From Azospirillum agricola (GTDB lineage: Bacteria; Pseudomonadota; Alphaproteobacteria; Azospirillales; Azospirillaceae), in contig NZ_JAGINM010000020.1 in assembly GCF_017876095.1 (NCBI RefSeq), positions 62,001-126,000 of the forward strand: a stretch of 64,000 nucleotides of DNA, given 5' to 3'. Shown piece after piece: positions 25,997 through 33,955 of this stretch. Position numbers and translations under genes: made by a program. The notes under the pieces were generated by a model. That model was not told the origin of the DNA. It ran no database searches and worked only from the letters and a program-made list of their open reading frames with translations. Each line of letters begins with the position of its first letter. The stretch's first letter is position 1.

Positions 25997-26896
25997 TCAG
26001 CCCAGCCAGGGCACGACGACGAGTTCGGCCGAGCCGGCCCAGACGTTGCTGCCGCCGCCGGCTTCCGTGACGGCCTTCAGGACCGCCCTGGCCTTGCCCT
26101 CGTTGCTCGGGCCGCAGACCAGATGGGTGCCGCTCGTGTCGAGGGGATCGCCGCCGTCACGCGTGAAAAGCCCCATCTTGGTGCGGGCGTCCTCATAGGC
26201 GTCCTTGTCCAGCGGCGCCTTGGAGCCGAAGGCGAGCTGCCAGAACCCGAAGCCGACGTTGCAGCGCCCGGCCGTGCCGTAGCGATACTCGTTCCGATCG
26301 AAGACGACCTCGTCGGTGTCGCCATCCATGCGCGTGAAATCGAAGCTCTTGCGCGACTGGAAGACGATCGGCTTGACCGCCCGGCTCAGGTCCATCAGGA
26401 ACCAGGGCGATCCGGAGCCGTCCTGCATGTTGCTGACCGACATCGTGCTGCCGTCCGCCGCCGTTACCGGATGGTCGGTGTCGAAGAAATACTGCCCGTC
26501 CCAGCAGCGGGTGAAGAAGCCGGCCTTCAGCAGCTCGAACACCAGCTTGTTGGGGAAGCGGCCGCCGGACTGGCCCAGTTCGCTGATGAACGGCGTGTAG
26601 ATGCCGTAGGAATCATCCTCGATCTTGTCGCGACCGATGCCGATGGTCAGTTCCCACGCCCTGTTGCGGATGCTGTAATCCGCCGTGTCGAGCGAATGGA
26701 TGACACGGGGGCCGACCCATTCGCGGATGCCGGGCAGGTCCTTCATCCAGCCGTAGTTTTCCGCCGCGTGGGTCGAGTTCACGACCATGGCGACGGTGCG
26801 GTAGGCGTCGGCGCCGGCCACGCTCCGCAGGCCGCCCATGAAGGCGGTTTGAAAGCCCGTGAACAGGGCCTGGAGGTTCGGACGGGTCAGGTCCAT
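25997..26896 (-). CDS. major capsid protein (Mu gpT-like)
   Basis: A 299-residue Mu T-type major head subunit with an HK97-like fold expected. Landmarks are LQALFTGFQTAFMGGLRSV near the start, ENYGWMKDLPGIREWVGPRV (about residues 47-66), then RNRAWELTIGIGRDKIEDD and FFDTDHPVTA. The C-terminal part has HLVCGPSNEGKARAVLKAV. It is preceded by the protease/scaffold and a small decoration-like gene, as expected. ATG start at 26896, 14 bp from the upstream stop. Confidence 0.93.
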   Translation of the reverse strand: MDLTRPNLQALFTGFQTAFMGGLRSVAGADAYRTVAMVVNSTHAAENYGWMKDLPGIREWVGPRVIHSLDTADYSIRNRAWELTIGIGRDKIEDDSYGIYTPFISELGQSGGRFPNKLVFELLKAGFFTRCWDGQYFFDTDHPVTAADGSTMSVSNMQDGSGSPWFLMDLSRAVKPIVFQSRKSFDFTRMDGDTDEVVFDRNEYRYGTAGRCNVGFGFWQLAFGSKAPLDKDAYEDARTKMGLFTRDGGDPLDTSGTHLVCGPSNEGKARAVLKAVTEAGGGSNVWAGSAELVVVPWLG

Positions 26897-26909
26897 GGAA
26901 TGCGGCTCC

Positions 26910-27320
26910 TTACAGCTCGATCCAGACGCCGAGGGCGTCGACGTTGCGGACGATGCCGGCGGCCGGCCGGGCGCCGCCGCCGTTGGTCTTGGCGACGGTC
27001 TGGTCGTCGACCGCGTAGACCGTCTTCCCGTAGTCGCCCAGCGTGATGGCATCGGCGCTGGACGAGTTGGCGAACCGGAAGACGCCGCGGTCGAACTCGA
27101 CGCTGGTCGGCCAGCCGGCCAACTCGGTCGAGGCGCGATGACGGGCGCAGCCGAGCATGGTGATCGAGACCTGCGGCCTCGCCGGCACCGCCAGCCCGGC
27201 CGAGGTCTGCCCGACCAGGGCGCCGGCGAAGACCGTGGTCGACGGCGCCAGATCACGCACCCCGTGGGTGAAGCCGTTGTTGGTTTTCGGCGTGTTGCGG
27301 TCGTTGGAGAGCGCGGTCAT
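26910..27320 (-). CDS. small capsid-associated protein (decoration candidate, gp33 position)
   Basis: A 136-residue beta-rich protein between the protease/scaffold and the capsid gene. It contains DLAPSTTVFAGALVGQTSAG and ALGVWIEL at its end, with a pattern like capsid-decorating or DUF2190-type proteins, though I cannot be sure of the family. Mu encodes gp33 at this place. The gene sits 3 bp from the protease stop. Confidence 0.72.
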   Translation of the reverse strand: MTALSNDRNTPKTNNGFTHGVRDLAPSTTVFAGALVGQTSAGLAVPARPQVSITMLGCARHRASTELAGWPTSVEFDRGVFRFANSSSADAITLGDYGKTVYAVDDQTVAKTNGGGARPAAGIVRNVDALGVWIEL

Positions 27321-27323
27321 GGA

Positions 27324-28517
27324 TCAGGCTCCCTTTCCGCCGGCGGCCAAGGTCGCCTTGAAGGCGTCCTCGGTCAGCCCCATGGCGGCACAGACCGCCT
27401 TCTGCTCGGCGGTCAGCTCGCCGGCCTTGGCGCTCTGGCGGGCCTGTTCGCCCGGCGTCAGCACCGGCACGGCGCTGCCGGCCAGCCGGTCGAACAACGC
27501 CTTGTCGGCCGCCGCGAGCGCCAGCAGCTCCGCACGCTGGGCGGGGACGAACTTGCCGGCGGCGATGGCGGCGTCGACTTCGGCGGTGACCTTGTCGCCC
27601 TCCAGCGTCTTCAGCCGGCTGGACAGGGTGGCGACCTGTGTCTCCAGCACGGTGGCGGCGGTGGCGTTCGTCTTCAGCGTCGTCACGGCGGCGACCAACT
27701 CGGCCGGGGTGGCGGTCGCGGCCAGACCGGCGGCCGAGGCGATGGCCGGCAGCTGGTCGGCGGTCGCCTTCAGGCTGGTGACGGCGGCGGCCAGCTGTTC
27801 GGCGGTGGCGCCGGCGGCGAGGCCGGCGGCGGCGCACAGCGCGGTGGCCGGCCCGGTGCCGGCCTTCAGGGTGGTGACGGCGGCGACGGCGGTGGACTGG
27901 TCGGCGGTCTTGGGCAAGCCAAGGGCCTCCAGCAGCACCGCGAGAAACGGATCCATGCGATCTCCATGGGCATGAGCGAGGGCGGTGAGCTGCGGCAGCG
28001 CCGGCCGGTTGACCAGGGCGGCGCCGATGACGCGGGTGATGGCGCGGTCCTTCTCGGCGTAGAGGAAGGACGGCGAGAGGAAGCGGTACTCCTTGGACGC
28101 GATGGCGCGGGCGCCGGCCTCGGTCCATTCGACGTCGGCCCAGACCTCTCCGTAGGCGTTGACCTCCATGCCGGTGATCCAGCCGGCCGCCGGGGCTGAT
28201 CCGCCCTTCGGGGCTGCCAGATCGGCGGCGTGGTCGTAGTCGATCGCCAACACCCCATGCGGGGCGGCGGCGAGCGAGGCCCGCACCACGGCGGCGGCGT
28301 CCGCCAGCGTCCACGGCGCGCGACCGTCGGATGGTTTGACGGTGCCGGCCGGCAACAGCTGGATGCGGCGCGGTGGCGTTCCCGCCGTCGTCAGATCCGT
28401 CATGCCGGCGGCGGTGGCGACGGCTTCGTTCGCCGGGCCGGTGGCGCAAAGGGCCGGCGCCGGCCCCGCGAGGGCACCGGCGCCGGTGGGTTGGGAGAAA
28501 GGGCGCGTCGTCGTCAT
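27324..28517 (-). CDS. head maturation protease/scaffold (Mu gpI-like)
   Basis: A 397-residue protein. The N-terminal 190 residues are the Mu I-type protease: IQLLPAGTVKPSDGRAPW, then GVLAIDYDHAADLAAPKG, AAGWITGMEVNAYGEVWADV and YRFLSPSFLY are family hallmarks (His in the DYDHA segment is a likely catalytic residue). The rest is an alanine-rich helical tail suited to scaffolding, ending in VCAAMGLTEDAFKATL. As in Mu, an internal restart could make a scaffold-only product. ATG at 28517. Unlike the other late genes its upstream neighbour is an oppositely oriented cargo gene, so it needs its own promoter or read-through. Confidence 0.9.
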   Translation of the reverse strand: MTTTRPFSQPTGAGALAGPAPALCATGPANEAVATAAGMTDLTTAGTPPRRIQLLPAGTVKPSDGRAPWTLADAAAVVRASLAAAPHGVLAIDYDHAADLAAPKGGSAPAAGWITGMEVNAYGEVWADVEWTEAGARAIASKEYRFLSPSFLYAEKDRAITRVIGAALVNRPALPQLTALAHAHGDRMDPFLAVLLEALGLPKTADQSTAVAAVTTLKAGTGPATALCAAAGLAAGATAEQLAAAVTSLKATADQLPAIASAAGLAATATPAELVAAVTTLKTNATAATVLETQVATLSSRLKTLEGDKVTAEVDAAIAAGKFVPAQRAELLALAAADKALFDRLAGSAVPVLTPGEQARQSAKAGELTAEQKAVCAAMGLTEDAFKATLAAGGKGA

Positions 28518-29047
28518 GCCGCCAGTTTGGCGTCTTGGCGCGCGGGAAACTCCGGGACGAGTTGCGGGGGGATTTCCCGCCGATTTCGGTCTGGTCCCGC
28601 CCATGCGGGGCACCCCGTCTGGCGGGATGGGTCAGGAAGCCCGTTTAAACGGGGTTTTAAACCGGTCTGGGGCGCGTCGGCCCCGGACGTGCGGCGGCGG
28701 GGACAAAACGCATGGGTGGGCGTTTGGCGGGGCTGGACGCGATCGGGCCACCCGCCTATGTAAGAGGGGAGCCTGTGATCCTGACAACCGGGAAATCGCC
28801 GGTCCGGTTCGGTGGGCGGGAAACCGCCGACCGCCACGGGGAAAGTGGCGTGCCCCCTTGGTCACAGGCTCTCGATCATGGGTTGCCTTCACGCCCGCAC
28901 GTAATGCAGCATCATTTCAAGCATGGTGTTGTTTAATTAATACGTTGTGTTTTCCCAGTATTAGATTGCTTATTCTTTGTCGAGTACATCGCGCATTGAT
29001 GTGCCTTGATAATAATCATCATAATTCTGGAAAGGGGTCGTCGAAAT
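28518..29047. promoter_or_regulatory. 530-bp control region between protease and DUF4238 genes
   Basis: No convincing gene lies here. The GC-rich left half contains the perfect 12-bp palindrome CCGTTTAAACGG (28641-28652), followed at once by GGTTTTAAACC, an operator-like pair. From about 28900 the DNA turns AT-rich (TTTAATTAATACG and TATTAGATTGC), which marks the border of the cargo insert. The region must hold the promoter of the rightward DUF4238 gene and probably one for the leftward capsid genes, but I cannot assign -35/-10 boxes with confidence. Confidence 0.5.
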
Positions 29048-29923
29048 ATGTCAAAGCCTAAATTACACCATTGGCTGCCTCAGTTTTTGATGCGTCCTTG
29101 GTGTGGTGAAGATGGTCTTGTGAACAGGTTTCACCGCCCTCATAAAGATGTAGTTTACGGGAGAAAAGGGCTTAAATACCTTGGAAGCGAAAATAGGTTG
29201 TACGAGGCGAGCTGGAAATTAATTGGCGATCCCTATCATTATGAAAACAATATTTTTTCGAAGGTTGTTGATGACCCGTCTTCTTCACTTATTAAGAAAA
29301 TAATCAATTTTGGGGTGGGAGAATTAACGCCAATGGAGAAGAAAAGCTTTTCACATTTTTTATTATTGCAAATGATTAGATCAAGTGAAAGATGTATTGG
29401 TGAAAATCAGGCCGATTTTATATCTTTTGAAGAGTTTTTATTAAGAGTAAGAAAAAGTGAGAGTGATATGAAGCGCCTCGATGACGTGAGCATATTTAAT
29501 ATATATGTTAACAATATCAAAGGATCTGGAAGTCATTCATGGATACAAGCAATGTTAGAATTCGCCACAGATCCAAAATTAGTTGATTCCATATTAAAGT
29601 TAGAATGGATGCTAATTGGGTGCTTGGATACTGGATTGGATTACGTTCTTGGGGACAAGCCAGTTTTGGCGCAAATAGCAAATGGGAAAGTTATGGAGAT
29701 AGCGATTCCGCTTTCTCCAAACATCCTATTCCACGCATCATCTCCCGATCGCCACTCTTTCGATCCAATTTTTAGCGAAAATTCTAGAGAAATATTCATA
29801 GTATTAAACGTTATCGAACAGATGAAGCGCGCAAAGGACTTTGTCATATCAAAAAACCTTGGTCGTAACGGCGGATATTTAAAAATGGCGGAAGAATATA
29901 TGAAGCATCCAGTTCCTTCCTAA
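29048..29923 (+). CDS. DUF4238-family cargo protein
   Basis: A 291-residue protein on the strand opposite to the surrounding late genes, with much higher A+T than the phage around it, so probably a recent acquisition. The start MSKPKLHHWLPQFLMRPWCG matches the DUF4238 opening, where HHxxPQF/Y is the conserved signature. The mid part is Lys/Ile-rich and includes LGDKPVLAQ and IAIPLSPNILFHAS, typical of the family's second half. The family's biochemical role is not known to me; members are frequent in phages and mobile elements. I start at 29048, which follows a GGAAAGGGG element; the upstream frame with six isoleucines is not credible. Cargo of this kind may be expressed in the lysogen. Confidence 0.85.
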   Translation: MSKPKLHHWLPQFLMRPWCGEDGLVNRFHRPHKDVVYGRKGLKYLGSENRLYEASWKLIGDPYHYENNIFSKVVDDPSSSLIKKIINFGVGELTPMEKKSFSHFLLLQMIRSSERCIGENQADFISFEEFLLRVRKSESDMKRLDDVSIFNIYVNNIKGSGSHSWIQAMLEFATDPKLVDSILKLEWMLIGCLDTGLDYVLGDKPVLAQIANGKVMEIAIPLSPNILFHASSPDRHSFDPIFSENSREIFIVLNVIEQMKRAKDFVISKNLGRNGGYLKMAEEYMKHPVPS

Positions 29924-29937
29924 TCGGTGACACCTCA

Positions 29938-29964
29938 TAAAAAATGCGTTCATCTGCTGATGAA
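29938..29964 (-). terminator. terminator-like hairpin with T-run (minus strand)
   Basis: On the minus strand TTCATC-AGCA-GATGAA (29949-29964) is followed by CGCATTTTTT. The stem is short, but the T-run supports a rho-independent terminator. It would end leftward transcription of the packaging genes just after the MuF gene, before the oppositely oriented cargo gene. Confidence 0.5.
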
Positions 29965-29975
29965 GGGGCTATCCC

Positions 29976-31265
29976 TCACGCCTTCCCGTGGACCCGGACA
30001 TAGCGGGCGTCGCGCTCGATGTCGGCCGGCGCCACCAGCCCGCCGGTGACGACGAAGTTCCCTCGGACCGATGTGCGGTTCGGCATCTTGGTGGCGAAGT
30101 TCACCCGCACGACGATCTTGCCCAGCTTGCCGTCGCGGCCCGGCGGGTCGAAGACATAGAGCAGCGCCGGGTTCTGGTGGTCGAAATAGACGGCGGTCGG
30201 CTCGGCCAGGATGGTGGGCAGGCGCTTGACGTCGGCCGGGATTAGGCGTTGCGCCTCCTTCTTGGCATCGCGCAGCAGGTGCGACAACCCCTTGTCGGAG
30301 ACCATCAGGGCACCGCTGTCGGGCATCAGCTCGGGCTTGTTGGCTGCCAGCCAGCGGACGATGGGTGGGGACAGGGTGCCGACCGGTCGCATGTCGCCGC
30401 GCGGCCGGGCCAGATCGAGGCCGTCGACCCACTGGGCGAACTCCGGCTGGATTTGCCGGGCCAGCGTCGGCGGGTCGGCCACCTCGGCCGCCAGCTCGGG
30501 CGGCAGGGCGGCCATCTTCTCCAACAGCTGCCGGGCGCTGGACGCGGTGCGGGCGGCCTTGCCCTTGTGGTAGGCGAAGCCGGGATCGACGCCGGCCGGC
30601 ACTTCGACCGTCTCGCCGGTGCGGCTGTTGTGCCACGAGCGCGGGTCGAGCGGCGGCGGGTTGGCCGTCACGGTCCAGCTGGCCCGCTCCAGATCGCGGG
30701 CCGAGAGCTGTTGCACGGTGCAGCGGCAGCCCCAGCCGCAGGGCGGGCTGTGAGTGTCCCACCAGCTGTGGCCGACCGGCAGGATGGTGCCCGACCATGC
30801 CAGATGGTCCGGCCGGGTCCGATCATCCCGGACGGCGACGTAGCGGAGATAGGGTCGGGCCGGCGCCAGCCGTTCGATCCGCTCCCACTGGCCGGCCGCC
30901 ATCGCCATGCGGACGTTGGTGTCGAAGATGGTGCGCAGCCGGCGCGGGCTGCCGAGCTGGACCGCCTTCTCCTCTCCGGTCAGCGGATCCGTCTCGATCG
31001 ACTGTCCCCACCAGCCGCGCGCCTGAAGCATCGGCTCCAGTCCCTTGCGCCACTGGTCGAAGCTCTGCCCCTCCTTTAACGCCGTCACCAGCGAGGCATG
31101 GACGTCGGCCAGAAGGTCGACCTGCATCATCTTGGCGACGGTGAAGGAGACGGCGTGTTCCGCCTCCCACACGTCCTGCCACGCGAAGCCGACCCGGTGG
31201 CCCTTGGCTTCCAGAAAGCGGATCGCCTGTTCGGGCGGCAGGGGTGTGAGAGACGGAGCGGGCAT
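29976..31265 (-). CDS. MuF-type head morphogenesis protein with C-terminal nuclease-like domain
   Basis: A 429-residue protein. The first 220 residues are the SPP1 gp7/Mu F minor-head domain (QSFDQWRKGLEPMLQARGWW; RRLRTIFDTNVRMAMAAGQW; DHLAWSGTILPVGHSWWDTH, then CGWGCRCTVQ). The last roughly 110 residues, from SDKGLSHLLRDAKKEAQRL through PTAVYFDHQNPALLYVF to VRVNFATKM, resemble the PBECR2 group of phage Barnase-EndoU-ColicinE5/D-RelE-like nucleases often fused to MuF proteins. The first half packages with the head and helps DNA entry; the second may be delivered into the cell as a toxin or processing nuclease. ATG at 31265, 6 bp from the methyltransferase stop. Confidence 0.88.
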   Translation of the reverse strand: MPAPSLTPLPPEQAIRFLEAKGHRVGFAWQDVWEAEHAVSFTVAKMMQVDLLADVHASLVTALKEGQSFDQWRKGLEPMLQARGWWGQSIETDPLTGEEKAVQLGSPRRLRTIFDTNVRMAMAAGQWERIERLAPARPYLRYVAVRDDRTRPDHLAWSGTILPVGHSWWDTHSPPCGWGCRCTVQQLSARDLERASWTVTANPPPLDPRSWHNSRTGETVEVPAGVDPGFAYHKGKAARTASSARQLLEKMAALPPELAAEVADPPTLARQIQPEFAQWVDGLDLARPRGDMRPVGTLSPPIVRWLAANKPELMPDSGALMVSDKGLSHLLRDAKKEAQRLIPADVKRLPTILAEPTAVYFDHQNPALLYVFDPPGRDGKLGKIVVRVNFATKMPNRTSVRGNFVVTGGLVAPADIERDARYVRVHGKA

Positions 31266-31271
31266 GAACTG

Positions 31272-32039
31272 CTACTTGGCTAGGGCTGTACGGATGCGGG
31301 ACGCTGCGGTTTCAAAGATGGCTGGTGACTGTTCGATGCCAATGAAGCGGCGGCCGGACTGGATGGCCGCGACACCGGTTGTGCCCGACCCCATGAAGGG
31401 ATCTAGGATGATGTCGCCGGGTTGGGTGATCCGCAACAGATCGGCCATGAGCGCCGTTGGCTTGCCGGCCATGTGGTGCTTGTCCACCGCCCGCACGGGA
31501 TGACGGAACACGCCAGGAAGACACGGGGCGTCAGGGCCGGGCCGGTGCGGTCCATGGCTGGCCCACAGCAGGTATTCCGCCTGATGACGGAACCGCCCTT
31601 TGTCCGGTCGGCTCCCTTCCGTCTTGTCCCATACGACCGTGCCACGCCAGACCAAACCGGCGGCCTGGATGGCGTCGCTGGTCGCGGGAGCCTGACGCCA
31701 GTCGGTGAAGGTGGCAAACACCCCGCCCGGCTTGAGAAGCCGATAGCAGAACGATGCCCAGAGCGTGAACCAGTAGGCGTAACCGCGCTGGTCTCGGTTG
31801 TCGCCCAGGAAGTCGGGATAGCGGCCTGCCTTCTTGTCACCGAAGATGTATTTCTGGCTCGTGATGCCCATTCGAGCGCCACGGGATTGGCCGCCGCTGG
31901 AGTAGGGTGGATCGGTGAAGACGTGGTCGACGGAGCCGGCTTCCAAGGTCGGAAGAACATGCAGGACGTCGCCACGAAACAACACCGCCGCTCTATCGCC
32001 AAGGGTGATAGGGGCGAAACGATCAATCGCAATGTCCAC
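31272..32039 (-). CDS. DNA methyltransferase, beta-type (DPPY)
   Basis: A 255-residue SAM-dependent DNA methyltransferase of the N6-adenine/N4-cytosine family. Motif IV is TDPPYSSGG near residue 42; motif I (DPFMGSGTTGVAAI) comes late, near residue 218, which is the beta-class order. DPPY favours N6-adenine as the target. No restriction gene is present, so it likely protects phage DNA, the role Mom plays in Mu. The start is a GTG inside the end of the com-like gene (17-bp overlap), so translation is probably controlled by that protein. The recognition sequence cannot be predicted. Confidence 0.9.
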   Translation of the reverse strand: MDIAIDRFAPITLGDRAAVLFRGDVLHVLPTLEAGSVDHVFTDPPYSSGGQSRGARMGITSQKYIFGDKKAGRYPDFLGDNRDQRGYAYWFTLWASFCYRLLKPGGVFATFTDWRQAPATSDAIQAAGLVWRGTVVWDKTEGSRPDKGRFRHQAEYLLWASHGPHRPGPDAPCLPGVFRHPVRAVDKHHMAGKPTALMADLLRITQPGDIILDPFMGSGTTGVAAIQSGRRFIGIEQSPAIFETAASRIRTALAK

Positions 32040-32199
32040 GAACTCTCTCTATCGAGTCGGGCGCTCTCGGGCGCTCGGGTAGGGGGTTCGTGACCCTCAC
32101 ATGATTCATGGTGCCGCAACGCGGACACTTGATTTCGAGCATTTCTGCGGTCCCGCGCGCCAAAAGCCGGCGGCAGGATCCACAACGGATTTCCTCCAT
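32023..32199 (-). CDS. com: Com-like zinc-finger regulator of the methyltransferase
   Basis: A 58-residue protein found by translating the stretch upstream of the methyltransferase. It carries two CxxC pairs, Cys6/Cys9 in IRCGSCRRLL and Cys25/Cys28 in LEIKCPRCGTMNHV, the zinc-finger layout of Mu Com. In Mu, Com binds the mom messenger and opens its translation start; com and mom overlap. Here the ATG at 32199 is preceded by no strong Shine-Dalgarno, and the stop at 32023-32025 lies within the methyltransferase gene. Length, spacing and overlap all match the Com pattern, though the controlled gene is a DNA methylase rather than a Mom-type enzyme. Confidence 0.85.
   Translation of the reverse strand: MEEIRCGSCRRLLARGTAEMLEIKCPRCGTMNHVRVTNPLPERPRAPDSIERVRGHCD
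32057..32076 (-). repeat. 10-bp tandem repeat ahead of the methyltransferase start
   Basis: GAGCGCCCGA (minus strand) occurs twice in direct succession, 17 bases before the GTG of the methyltransferase and within the com-like gene. The self-complementary GCGC parts can pair. It is the most likely RNA structure for Com-type control, and a change by one 10-bp unit would shift the com frame. Confidence 0.7.
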
Positions 32200-32292
32200 G
32201 GGTCGGATTGCCTATGGTGCCCGCCCCCAGCTGGGGAAGCGGGACGGCCGTGAGACGGCCTATTGCGGTCGTGCGAGGCGTACCCTCGCGGT

Positions 32293-32314
32293 TCGGGCTG
32301 TTGGCGCAGCCCGA
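32293..32314 (-). terminator. hairpin between portal and com-like genes
   Basis: TCGGGCTG at 32293-32300 and CAGCCCGA at 32307-32314 form a perfect 8-bp stem with a 6-base loop. It lies in the 161-bp gap after the portal gene; no T-run follows. It may pause or end portal transcription or shield the com-like transcript. Confidence 0.45.
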
Positions 32315-32360
32315 CCCCCGCCGGCCGCCCGGCTGGGGGTATCTCGAAGCTTGGGAAGGT

Positions 32361-33953
32361 TCAGCCGGCATCATCGCCACCAGCGGCGCCGACCTTGGCC
32401 GCAACCCGCGCCATGAACTGACCACGCGCCAGGGCGTCGACCAGGGCGCCGGAGTGGTCAGCGCCGGCGACCTCGACCAGACGCGCGACGAAGTCCTCGG
32501 CGCTGGTCGCGTCCTCGGCCGCCGCCAGGACGGCGGTCACCAGCGGGGCGGCCAGCGGTTTCCAGTCGGCGAGCAGCTCGTCCACCATGACGTCGACCGC
32601 ATCGGGACCGTGCGCGCCCTGCGCCGCCAGTGCGGGGGCGTCAGCGGCCGGGGTGGGATCGGCCGGCGGCGTCTGTGAAGGCGGCGTGGCGGGAGCGCCC
32701 AGCAGCTCGTCACCCTCGTCGGGATCGGCGAAGCCGAACCGGTCGCGAACCTCGGAGGCCGACACCTTCAGTCCCAGCGGCACCAGCCCCTTCAGGGCGT
32801 CGAGCTGGAGCTTCAGATCCTTGGTGTCCGGCCGGCCGATCCGGATCGTCGGGTAGGCGTCGCGAGGCCCCAGATTGAGGATCACGGCCGGCACGACCAG
32901 ATCGCGCTTCAGCGTCACCATCAGCTGGCGCGCGTCGGCGCGCTCGATGTCCTCCTGGACCTGCCGGTGTTCCTGGCCGACCGCGTGGCCGCCGGCGATC
33001 GCGTCGGTGGTGGCGGTCTGGCCGAGCACCAGCTTCGACGTCTGCCGCTCGAAGAACTCCACCAAGCCCTGGAACACGGCGGCGTTGGCGGCGGCCTTGC
33101 TCGCCTCCACGAACTCCAAATTCATCGACTGGGGGATGATGGCGGCGGCGTCGGCCGCGATGTTGCGCACGGCGCGGAGCAGCGCCGCCATGTCCTCCTT
33201 TGACGCACCCGGCCCGTAGCGACCGACGCGGATCGGCTGGCCGTAGGTTTCGACGAAGGACAACCAGTCCTTGGTGCCGAAGGACGTGAACAGCCACGCC
33301 CAGCAGGCTGGCCGGGCGAGGCCGCCCCGGATCGGGATCCCGGATTTCGTCCGGGGCTTGTGGACGATGTACTTGAACGGGTCGAGGTCGCGGCCCTCGG
33401 CGTAGCCCGGCTCGCGAAGGCGCAGGGTGGTGCCGTCCGTGCGGTCGAACTGGAACCAGCGCGGATCGCGCCAGACAATCCCGGCCGGAAGCCAGGGCTG
33501 CCGGCTGGTGTCCCAGACGATCTCGGCGACCGAGAAGCCCTTGCCGATGCCGTCGAGCAGATCGTAGAGCACGTCGGCGAAGGCGTCGTCGGCGACCACC
33601 AGACGAATCAGGTCGGCCGCCTCGATGTCCTCGGGCTTGTCGCTGGCCGCCTCCACCGTCACGTCGAGCTGGGAGACGGACAGCCGCCGGGTTCCCAGGA
33701 CGGACCGGTAGTGGATGAACTTCTCCTCGATGTCCTCAGCAAGCGCCAGATAGGCGGACGGGTCGCCCTGCTCGGCCTCCAACAGGATGGAGCCGAGACG
33801 GCGCGGCGTCAGACCATGCGACGGATGCTCGGCCAGGACGCTGCGCACCCCGGTGACGGTCGGGGCGGACAGCTCCTCGGCCAGCACCTCGCGGACGATC
33901 GGCAGGCCGGTGACCGGGTCGAGGATGGGGGACGTGATGCGGATGGTCGCCAT
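32361..33953 (-). CDS. portal protein (Mu gp29-like, DUF935)
   Basis: A 530-residue portal protein of the DUF935 family, forming the ring through which DNA enters and leaves the head. Family segments visible are YLALAEDIEEKFIHYRSVLG, VLYDLLDGIGKGFSVAEIVW, RDPRWFQFDRTDGTTLRL and ACWAWLFTSFGTKDWLSFVE. A glutamine-rich GGHAVGQEHRQVQEDIERAD segment precedes the C-terminal region. The last 100 residues are Ala/Pro-rich. ATG at 33953, 2 bp from the large terminase stop, so co-translation is likely. Confidence 0.92.
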   Translation of the reverse strand: MATIRITSPILDPVTGLPIVREVLAEELSAPTVTGVRSVLAEHPSHGLTPRRLGSILLEAEQGDPSAYLALAEDIEEKFIHYRSVLGTRRLSVSQLDVTVEAASDKPEDIEAADLIRLVVADDAFADVLYDLLDGIGKGFSVAEIVWDTSRQPWLPAGIVWRDPRWFQFDRTDGTTLRLREPGYAEGRDLDPFKYIVHKPRTKSGIPIRGGLARPACWAWLFTSFGTKDWLSFVETYGQPIRVGRYGPGASKEDMAALLRAVRNIAADAAAIIPQSMNLEFVEASKAAANAAVFQGLVEFFERQTSKLVLGQTATTDAIAGGHAVGQEHRQVQEDIERADARQLMVTLKRDLVVPAVILNLGPRDAYPTIRIGRPDTKDLKLQLDALKGLVPLGLKVSASEVRDRFGFADPDEGDELLGAPATPPSQTPPADPTPAADAPALAAQGAHGPDAVDVMVDELLADWKPLAAPLVTAVLAAAEDATSAEDFVARLVEVAGADHSGALVDALARGQFMARVAAKVGAAGGDDAG

Positions 33954-33955
33954 GG

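Noticed and set aside
29006..29047. Earlier start of the DUF4238 gene with a run of isoleucines
   Set aside because: The segment is leader sequence containing the ribosome binding site; family members begin close to the HHWLPQF motif.
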